NCBI GenBank assembly: GCA_021014945.1
Contig: MU266727.1
Span: forward strand, 1 to 18,624
Reading direction: 5' to 3'
DNA from: Leucogyrophana mollusca
Lineage: Eukaryota > Basidiomycota > Agaricomycetes > Boletales
Length of the DNA: 18,624 bases
Shown here: one piece after another, positions 11,039-18,624 of the stretch
Numbering within the stretch: the first letter of the stretch is position 1
How the letters are laid out: the number at the start of each line of letters is the position of its first letter
Made by a program: the position numbers and the translations under genes
The notes under the pieces: model-generated
Database searches by the model: none
What the model was told of the DNA's origin: nothing
The model's input: the letters and a program-made list of their open reading frames with translations, nothing else

Positions 11039-14000
11039 TTAAACTTCTCCTGCCGCCATCGCATACAACGCATCCCTATCACCGCTTTCATCCACAAGCG
11101 CGCGCAGCATCCCTTCCTCGTTCCTCAACAGCTCTGCGGGGCTGCCGAACTCAACCTATGCACGAACCAAAATTCACTACGATCATCGGCATTTGAATGG
11201 CAACACGTACCAGCCTCCCAGCATCCAGAACCATCTTGAAAAAGTGGTCAGCCCGAAGCACATCACAAAGCCTTTACACGATCACTTACGATCTTGTCTG
11301 CATCAATGATAGTTTGCAGGCGATGAGCGACAATAATTTGGGTAACGTCCCGGAGTTCGCGTCGAAGAGAGGACTGGATGGCGTTGTCGGTCTTGTAATC
11401 TGAGATCTGGTCAGCGGCCACGTCCGCGCTGCAACACACGAACTATATCAGTTTACCTATGGCAGACGTCGCTAGTTTGGCATAGTCAGCGAGATAAGAT
11501 CCAAAAGAAGCTGGCTTCCCTAACCTTCATCCAAGATCAACAACTTGCTTTCGCGCACCATCGCCCTAGCAAGAGCCAGAATCTGTCGTTGGCCTACCGA
11601 CAAGTTCCCGCCGCCACTGGAAATTGCGCTTTCTAGAGTCAGTTTGCTCTCGTCCGACTCGTCCTGCACTGCGAATAGCCCGGCAGAGCGCAACGCATCG
11701 TTGAGAACTGCATCATCGTGTTGGTCGAATGGATCGAGATTTTGGCGAAGGGTGCCAGTGAGCAGTTCGGGCTATATCCATCACATCAGAGTCGAGTGTT
11801 CCGCTTGCGGATAGTATCGGATGAAAGACGTACGATCTGAGGAATGATGGTCACATTCGAACGAAGAGCCTCCAAGTTGATAGAGCCGGTGGGAACCCCG
11901 TCGTAGTAAACATTCCCTTCCGTGAAGATGCAGCGAAGCAGCGAAAGCGTCAGCGAGCTCTGTCCTCCAGTTAGCGATACGGCGGTTGTTGAACGACCCG
12001 ACCCCCACCTTGCCACTCCCAGTACGCCCCACTTGAAACCCAGTGAATTCTCAGCACCACGTAAAAACTGATGCGTGGGTGGTACACACCTATACCAACG
12101 CGCTGTCCAGAGGTAATATGGAAGGTTAGATCGTGTAATACTTTCGGACCGTCCTGTGTAGCTCGTGGTTAGCCGTTGAACATGAAACAAATTAGCTTGT
12201 GGTGTACCAAGGAATAGCGAGCAGAGAGATTCTCTACTCTCAAGTCACCACTTGCGGGCCAGTACGCTGGCGGTTGTCCGCCCTCTGTGGACTTCGGTTC
12301 CTGCTCTATCTTGATGTAGCTGTCGACTCGCTCGAGACTAGAATGCCAATGTATGGGCACGATTTCTCAGAAGAGGAAGCAAGGCATACCTGTTGCCTGA
12401 TATGAGAGGTAATTGAGTATGCGCTCCATATGGTAGATCCACGCAACTCACCACTGACTTCTACGTCGTTCATGAACCGAACCCATATCAGAATCATGGA
12501 GCTGAAGCCAACTGCGCAAACGTTTTTTAGTAGAACAGAAATCCTACCCAAGCCACATACCGGCCATGTTTAAGGAGAAACCGATATTCGATGCTTTTGG
12601 AATACTACTGCCGTAGATAAGATATGCAGCAAGACACGCAGTGAATAAGGCGCTGATAACGTCAAGGCGTATAGAAACCCAACTTTACTCGGGGTGAGCA
12701 CGCAACAATTTAAAGAGATGCACTAGAGCCCTCACCGATTCAAATTGTAGAACATGCGCGCGGATTTCGTGTAACGGTCGATCCGTGTCAACGATTCCCC
12801 TTGAAAAGCTTCTTCCGCACCGTAAGCCCTGATGGAAGCTGGCGAGGATTCTGTGAAGACATAGATTTGACATAATGAACAGGACTTACTCAACCCCGCA
12901 ATGGCTGCGCCAAAATGTCCCAGGACTGGTGCCTTCGCGTTGCTCATCTCACGCTTCACTGATAACTGGGCCTTCATATACATCCTGCTTACAAATCCAC
13001 CCACCACCGCGATGACGAGGCCGGGGAGCAGAAATGTGGGCGTCATCACAACAACAGCTCCAAGCTTGACAATCATTGTCAAGGTGACCTCTACCACAAC
13101 ACCGACTCCCTCGGCCAAAGGTCCATCAACTACAAAAACGGTGAGAAACGTTATAACCATAAAGAAGGCTTCGTACTGGCTCGGATATCTTGGGTGCACC
13201 GCGTGATTACTCGTGAAGTAGGCGTTGTATCAAGCCACCTGGCTATAGTCAGTCGCGAACGAGGCCATTAATTATTTAGTTGTGTACCTCAAAGTTGTCC
13301 CCAAGACAGACTGGACAAGTTGCTTGTGGATAGTTCTTGATGCTCTCATTGTCCCATAATAATAGAGCGCGCTTCCCACGAAGTACGCCAAGCAGGCAAT
13401 CACAAGAAGCAGCACATATACCGCCAGGTAGCTTGAGAGTGGTGTTATTGGCTTCGAGTCTGAATGCGGAGACGTATGCTCACTAGGGAACTTTGACCTC
13501 AGATGGCGGGTGAACTTCATATTGAGAAGCCCAGTAACCGAGGAACCACGTTTGTATAGTATTGATGAGGTAAGTTGAACCCATGAGACCAAGGAAAACG
13601 ATCCAGAATATCAGTGGATAGTGGCCTCCCAGGCCAACGAGGTATAACTTGACTAGAAAGGCAGATGGCAAATCAGCTGTAGTCTCGGGAAGCCTTGGAA
13701 ATGACCTACACGCAGTCCAGCTAACATGACCCTCTAGTATTTCCTCTGCGACCACGAGTTTTCCGTCCACCTTGGTCTCGGTCTTGATTTCGGGCTCAGT
13801 GTCCATGGCGTCCGCTACATCCTCAATGACTTCCTGTTCTTTTGCCACTTCTGCGGCCAGTTGGTCGTCCTTTGCGATAGCGTCAAAGATGGACCCTTGA
13901 CTGACGATACGGCCGTTGGAACCAAGAGAAACTACAAAATGAGCTATCGAGCTGGCCATCGCAACGTTGTGCGTCTTGCTCATGTGTCAGCACAATGGAA

Positions 14001-17000
14001 GGCTGGGTTCGGCTTGAACATACCACCAGCAGTACGGTACGACCCTGCACAAGATCACCGGCCAGGCATTTATCAACGATCCATTTCGAGGTATGCACAT
14101 CGAGCACAGCCAGAATCTGGGGGAATGCGATCAGAAATCTACATCTTCCGTCAGTCGAGTGATGCTCACATCATCCAGCAAGAGAATCCGCGCAAAAGAA
14201 TAGATCGCCCGCGCAAGAGTGATTCTTGCCTGTCCCAAGCTAAGCCTGCGAAGGAAAGATAAAAGGGTCCCTCCTTACCTTTTGACCGCCGCTTGAGGAT
14301 GGAGATGGTCAGTACAACATGGCAGTTTATGCCGCGATCCGCTCACCTCAGAGTCAGACCTTTCTCCCCTACTTCCGTTTGATCGCCGGCTTCGAACAGG
14401 TTTAGATCGCGCTCAAGAGCACATTGATGCAACACTGTTGCTGAGATGTCAGCGTAAGTTACTAGCCAGACGTAGGGCATATCACCTTTCTTGTATCGGG
14501 TCTCGTCGTAAGGTGTTCCGAAAAGGATGTTATCCTAGAAATACATCTTATAGCAAATGCCACCAAGGTAAAGCTTCGAGTTGCCTTACTCGAATAGTCT
14601 CATTTTGAACCCATGATTCTTGCGCTGCATAGGCGACTCCTCCATCGCGAGGAAGCCCAAACCAGGACGTTGGCTCCGAAGGAATAAAATGCATCTCGCC
14701 TGCAGCCAGTCCGCCCAATGAGGCGACACCCACAGTTCGGAGTGCAATGTGATGACTCACCCAATAAGGCCATCAACATTGAGGTCTTTCCTGAACCTGT
14801 CGGTCCAACAATGAGGTTGATATGTCCACACTCAAAGATGAGCTCGTCTTCAACACGCAAGTTGAACTTTCGTTTCGAAGGTGTCGGAGCCCCGTTGTCG
14901 TCATTCGACCAAGCGAAGATTGCATTCCGGAAGCCGATGATGTCGGAATCGTTCTCGCCATCCCCCAACAGCTGTGTGCGGCCTCCCTCAGAGTCGGTGT
15001 ACTTGTCCAGTAACTCGGTATCGACTAAGAAGTCATTTACTCGGTCGAGAGATACCTTGGCTGAAAAAATTCACTCAGAAATTGGTTGATCTAGGTAAGC
15101 GCAAAATCCCCTTTACCCTGTACCACTTTCGGAATATGGTAAAACACTGTGTTAAGTTGGTTACGCAGGATGTCAAAGGCTGCAACCATCTAACGTTAGC
15201 GGGAAAATGTCGTCGAAGTCAACTATTGACGTACCGGACATGGATGAAAACACTTTGGAAGCTGCGGGGGTTGATGAACGACCGCAGAAAATAGGATAAC
15301 GTCATGCCCATACCACTGAGGTTCTGCCCCATAATTAGGGTCTATGACAGAGGAAGTGAGTACCAACGAGATGGAAGCTCGGTAACGGCACGAACGCACG
15401 TAGGTGGTATAGGTAGAAACCATTGTAAGGAGAGGGATCACAAAGCTGCGTCCATGTTAGCCACTGTTGACTACTCGGGGACGTCAAACTTACTTTAGAT
15501 TGCCGTTGACAAGTTCGAGGATTCTCTGCTTCCAAGTCCAGATGATCTCCTCTTCGCGCTTATCTGCGATCCTCTTGTTCATCTTGGACTCCCATCCGAA
15601 AAGCTTGATCATGCGGAGGACGTTCACGGCTGTAGCAAGTAAGTGATTATTGATGGCCGAGGCAAGATCAACACTCTCACCTTCGGTCACCGTTTGTACT
15701 CGTGCATCAGTCTACAATATGTCCCCCAAGGTAAGCTTCCGGTTGACTCTCATCGAAGGGATGTACCTTGTTCATTTTCGTGATCTGAACGGTCTGTATC
15801 TTCTGCGCTACATAGCCGGGGAGAGGAAATAGTAGGATCATGACCACCAAGCCGACAAGCACACTCCACCCCAGAATATTGTAAACAAACCAGATACATA
15901 AACTGATCTGCAAAGGGATATAAAGGCCTGAAAAGTGGGTCGTCAGTCCACTCTTGCTATCTCGGTCGTGCTACTTACCGACAATCAGGAAATCTCGGCC
16001 ATCAGTGATATTGTTCAGATCTGTGGTAACGAGATTGTTGATTTTGCCGACTAGGTTGTCCGCGCTGGACTTCGGCGTTGGCGTGTCTTTGGTTCCTTTT
16101 CCGTCTTTTGCCTTTTCCTTCCCTTTCCTCGATGAAGACACCGCACTTGCAGAGCTGGGTTGCAGAGTCTCTTCCTCGCTACCGCTCGTGCCCACCTCAT
16201 CCTCAGGGGTGCTCGACTCAGCAATGGATGCGGTATCGGGTCCAGAGGCAGCAGTAAACTCGCCGCCCTCGCCATCATCTGGAGGTTCGGCTTTCATTCG
16301 GATACGCAGCGAGTGGTTGAACAGGAGCTGAGTGATGATCCCTTCGGTCCGCACGAGAGTACGCGTCTAGGTACAAACACATCAGGAGGTAACCATATTC
16401 CGAGCGCCCTGATGTACTTACGCCGATGAAGATATACCATTGAAGAGCGAGGGAACCTGTCATGGGCCCGAGGAAGAGCCACGTGACCCAAACCCATGGG
16501 CGAACGACAGCGCCCTCGCCACCTGTCTCCAGGTACCTACACAATATATAAGCGGTAGGGCGTACAGTAGTAAGCCAACCCTTACAGTAGAAGATGATTG
16601 ATACCGAGAGGACTGGCAAGGCTCATAAGAGCGACGATGCAAACCATCAACGCCATTATGACGGATTCCGTCCCTGTGGTATATCAATATCGCGCCATAA
16701 TCTCAAGAGCTCCGCACTTACGGTACACTTTCAATAGGCCGAAGAATATGTGACGCCTTTTACCACCGGAGAACGGGTCAAGATGCTTTCGTGATGTCGG
16801 AAAACGTTCGTGCGATGGTCCCAAAAGACTAGACTTACCGGGAAAGCTTTCTTGATCAGATACCTGGAACGATCGTCATCAGACATAGGTGGCAGTTGTT
16901 CGTGTGACAGGTGAGGCATTTGATATGCCAAGTAGACGATTGAGTCCTCCCATATGAACAGTACCATCGACAGCCACGACGCCGTTTGTTCGGGATGGGG

Positions 17001-17962
17001 TGTGTCTGCGGGATTCTTAAGAAAAACGGTCAGACGATTCCACATGGGCACATGGAAACCTACAGCAGGGTCACAAGGAATATACTGCCGTGGGCTGACC
17101 ATCGGAAACACAACACCAGTCATGGCTAGGACGGAAACTTTGACCCATAGCAGGCAGCCCTCACGAAGGTCCTTCGGATGCTTTGTGAAGGTCATCAGAG
17201 GATACAGATCACGGTAGGCATAGACCGCGAAAATTGCTAGAAGTAAGGTAGCCAGGTGGGTTGACACAAGTTTACTCCAACGCGGCCGAGTAGTGACCGA
17301 GACAAGCCCCAGCAGGGATGCATAGACCTGAGCAACTATCAGGTTGGAGACTAAAGGAAGATGTGGACCCTACGTACTGACGCCATACAAAGCGCGAATT
17401 GATGCCACTCGGCACGGGAGAAGAGGGGTTGATCGTCTGATGCACAATGTTTTGGGCGCTTGTCACCCCAGTGCTTGTCCAAGGCTCCCAGCGTGTGCTC
17501 TTCTCGCTCTTCCAGTAAAAAAGTTGCCAACGAAAGGCCCAGGAGTGCCAAGCAGCCAACGAACCGAGCAACCTTGTAGCCGAATATGATAGGCCCACCA
17601 TGCTGCGAGACGAAAGCCTTCGCATCAGACAAGCCTCCAGCGTAGATATCGGCCCCCGTTTCGGGAGAAGTTGCTGATTGGGGACCGTCTGAGCGACGAA
17701 CGACACGAGCCCAGATGTTTTGGGCTGGGGAGGAGAGTAAGATAAGGTGGAGAGTTAAAACAACCGTTGATACGCCGGCAATATATGCGGGGATCATCAA
17801 CGAGCTGAGCCATACACTGCAGTGTCGTCGTCAGCCGTGTCGCCAATGACCGAAACAACATACTTACGCATCTTTGTGTAGTATCTTTGGCACAATTTCA
17901 AAGTGTGCTCCAAGCACGGTTTGGACGGACCCATGGTCACCGAACTGACCAAGGTCATACAT
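11039..17962 (-). CDS. ABCC (MRP-type) full ABC exporter, copy 2, complete, 39 exons
   Basis: The spliced reading frame is 4908 nt, 1635 residues, a usual length for a fungal ABCC exporter. Residues 1 to about 350 hold about five membrane segments (TMD0-like). TMD1 follows, interrupted at about 456-530 by a Ser/Glu/Lys-rich loop, as in yeast Ybt1/Vmr1-type proteins. NBD1 has Walker A GPTGSGKT (about 807-814), signature LSGGQK, Walker B LLLDD (ends 929) and VTHN (about 960-963). TMD2 covers about 1050-1340. NBD2 has GRTGSGKS (about 1417-1424), LSVGQRQ (from 1522), LLILDE (ends 1547) and VAH (His 1578). Asp in place of the catalytic Glu in NBD1 is normal for ABCC proteins, so NBD2 is the expected hydrolysing site. 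The start ATG at 17962-17960 is three codons after an in-frame TAA. The family exports organic anions, conjugates or drugs across the plasma or vacuolar membrane; the substrate is unknown. No disabling change was seen. Confidence 0.93.
11457..11471 (-). other. 15-nt microexon after NBD2 Walker B, copy 2
   Basis: The exon encodes CG ACG TCT GCC ATA G and completes ILDE-ATSAI-DYKTD. Without it the D-loop of NBD2 is missing and the frame is broken. The matching part of copy 1 lies outside the window. Confidence 0.82.
12390..12396 (-). other. 7-nt microexon of exporter copy 2
   Basis: The bases GCAACAG lie between an AG acceptor and a GTATGC donor. Including them gives ...VSG-N-SLERV..., matching the usual ABCC sequence at the end of TMD2. 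Leaving them out loses two residues and one base of phase, so the frame requires the microexon. Confidence 0.8.
14279..14291 (-). other. 13-nt microexon carrying the NBD1 signature, copy 2
   Basis: The exon encodes C GGC GGT CAA AAG, that is most of LSGGQK, the ABC signature of NBD1. It lies between introns of 55 and 49 nt and restores the frame from LTLS to ARITLARA. Confidence 0.82.
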
Positions 17963-18260
17963 ATCTCGTTACGACCTGCGACAGCTATTCAAGGGGAGAT
18001 CCGGATGGTAAATGCAACACTCTGAGCACAAAGCATCAGCCCTGGTCGCGAAAATACTTACAGCAAGCTGAGGTTGAAGTAGCTGCAAGCGCCCAGCGCG
18101 GCCACGTCGACAAGGGCGCCATGGCACGAATCACCAGCTTGCTCAGTGTGACTTTAGCATCCTCTTCTCACCCAACGTACCTGGTACATCAATCATGGTG
18201 ATAGCGATAGCCTGCCGGACCTAGAGGCCTAGATGGTGGCCGCAGTAACTTGGTGTATTA
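17963..18260 (-). promoter_or_regulatory. 5' leader of exporter copy 2, with uORF and leader-intron signals
   Basis: Homologous to 5856-6150. The upstream ATG (18196-18194) and its first five codons (MIDVP) are kept, but the small ORF is 17 codons here because of indels (stop at 18143). The donor-like GTAAGTATTT (around 18063) and acceptor-like TAG/CAG before the main ATG are also kept. An 8-bp and a 5-bp insertion relative to copy 1 argue against this stretch being coding. Confidence 0.45.
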
Positions 18261-18328
18261 CATCAGGAAACCGGGGAGGCACTGGAATTTCCAGACGGAT
18301 TTGATAAGCAGGCACAAGTAAGGAGGGG

Positions 18329-18350
18329 TTGTATATAGGTTTATCTAGAA
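18329..18350 (-). promoter_or_regulatory. TATA-like element upstream of exporter copy 2
   Basis: An AAACCTATATACAAC-type sequence on the minus strand lies about 370 bp before the copy 2 ATG, just beyond the end of the homology with copy 1. If the leader is spliced, as its signals suggest, this distance would fit a core promoter. The call rests on sequence likeness only. Confidence 0.25.
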
Positions 18351-18590
18351 AAATAATAGGGTAACACAAGGATATCGCTTTATCAGCACAAGATAAGTCC
18401 GATATTTGATGACATTTAATTAGTAGTTCGATAGTCAGCTGACAATAAACTCATAAGCATTCTGCTAGTCTGAGAAAGGTATGTCTACTAAATAATGGGG
18501 TGGGCATAAGGATATTGCTTTATCAGCACAAGATAAGTCTGATATCCAATGGCATGTAATCAACAGTTTGATATTCAATTGACAATCTAC
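18351..18590. repeat. Direct repeat, two units of about 100 bp, period 140 bp, with hairpin
   Basis: Units at 18351-18450 and 18490-18590 share an identical core TTTATCAGCACAAGATAAGT (18380-18399 and 18520-18539) and similar flanks at the same spacing. Each core folds as a hairpin with a 7-base AGCACAA loop, a 6-bp inner stem and an outer stem (ATATCG with CGATAT in unit 1; GGATATTG with TGATATCC in unit 2). The stretch lies upstream of exporter copy 2 and is absent upstream of copy 1. Confidence 0.75.
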
Positions 18591-18624
18591 TATATCTACT
18601 ATTCTACTATACAAAGCCAATACA

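Larger units (their letters stand above)
11039..17962 (-). other. Exon map of ABCC copy 2 (39 exons)
   Basis: Exons read by hand, high to low: 17962-17868, 17816-17378, 17327-16839, 16785-16722, 16673-16586, 16536-16422, 16366-15979, 15927-15767, 15711-15681, 15629-15494, 15445-15400, 15341-15317, 15261-15235, 15179-15117, 15060-14761, 14699-14590, 14534-14486, 14434-14347, 14291-14279, 14229-14170, 14116-14024, 13974-13710, 13652-13484, 13431-13288, 13238-13177, 13129-12890, 12838-12736, 12682-12561, 12511-12452, 12396-12390, 12337-12208, 12153-12090, 12031-12009, 11959-11834, 11771-11525, 11471-11457, 11399-11290, 11234-11211, 11155-11039. All introns are GT...AG, 47-62 nt, and every phase closes. 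Borders were chosen so that the product matches conserved ABCC positions. The least certain are exons 12-13, and exons 23, 26 and 32, where a second GT or AG lies nearby. Confidence 0.82.
12125..18260. repeat. Tandem duplication unit, right copy
   Basis: This block matches 1-6150 base by base with small indels (offset 12124 at the left end, about 12110 at the right). Exons, introns and about 290 bp upstream of the exporter start are included. Similarity stops shortly after the shared GGTGTATTA at about 18260. The left limit of the duplication is not visible, because copy 1 runs off the window. Confidence 0.95.

Noticed and set aside
11456..11530. Walker B of NBD2 in copy 2 seems to run into GG-TAG, suggesting a truncated exporter
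   Set aside because: A 53-nt intron, a 15-nt exon (ATSAI) and a 57-nt intron restore the canonical ILDEATSAIDYKTD sequence.
15235..15341. An apparent 1-bp deletion in copy 2 relative to copy 1 (GCTGCGGGGG against GCTGCAAGGGG) that would shift the frame of the exporter
   Set aside because: The difference falls inside an intron (15316-15262 in copy 2). Splicing as TLIMGQNL-TSKVFSS keeps the frame in both copies.
1..18624. CRISPR arrays, insertion sequences, bacterial promoters or ribosome binding sites
   Set aside because: None were found, and the gene structure is plainly that of a fungal nuclear genome.

Overview
This window looks like chromosomal DNA of a filamentous basidiomycete, probably an Agaricomycete. 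The genes are cut by many introns of about 44-71 nt with GT...AG borders, exons can be as short as 7 nt, and one gene belongs to a multi-membrane-pass family (DUF6534) that I know mainly from Agaricomycetes. No bacterial features, tRNA, rRNA, CRISPR array or transposase gene was seen. The organism is an inference; nothing in the sequence names the species.

Layout: (1) 1-5855, minus strand: a full-type ABCC (MRP-like) ABC exporter gene, cut by the window edge inside its second nucleotide-binding domain. (2) 5856-6150: its 5' leader with a small upstream ORF and a leader-intron signal. (3) 6151-6848: no supported gene. (4) 6849-8792, minus: a complete 16-exon gene for a DUF6534-type membrane protein of about 355 residues. 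(5) 8793-11038: no confident gene, but several weak coding-like stretches; the best is a plus-strand three-exon candidate at 10435-10915. (6) 11039-17962, minus: a second, complete ABCC exporter, resolved here into 39 exons and 38 introns coding for 1635 residues with every intron phase consistent. (7) 17963-18260: its leader, homologous to that of copy 1. (8) 18261-18624: AT-richer flank with a 100-bp direct repeat (period 140 bp) carrying a conserved hairpin.

The main structural fact is a tandem duplication. Positions 1-6150 match 12125-18260 in exons, introns and about 290 bp of upstream sequence, after which similarity stops. Both exporters look functional: all sampled frames stay open after splicing and the ATP-binding motifs are intact where visible. 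Apparent stops and shifts in unspliced frames fall in introns. The transported compound cannot be read from the sequence. The DUF6534 gene lies between the exporters on the same strand; a functional link is possible but not shown. I did not find a clearly new biological system. The most unusual points are the extreme intron fragmentation of conserved ATPase motifs (a 7-nt exon, and a 13-nt exon carrying most of the ABC signature), near-identical patches that suggest gene conversion, and the structured repeat upstream of copy 2 only.
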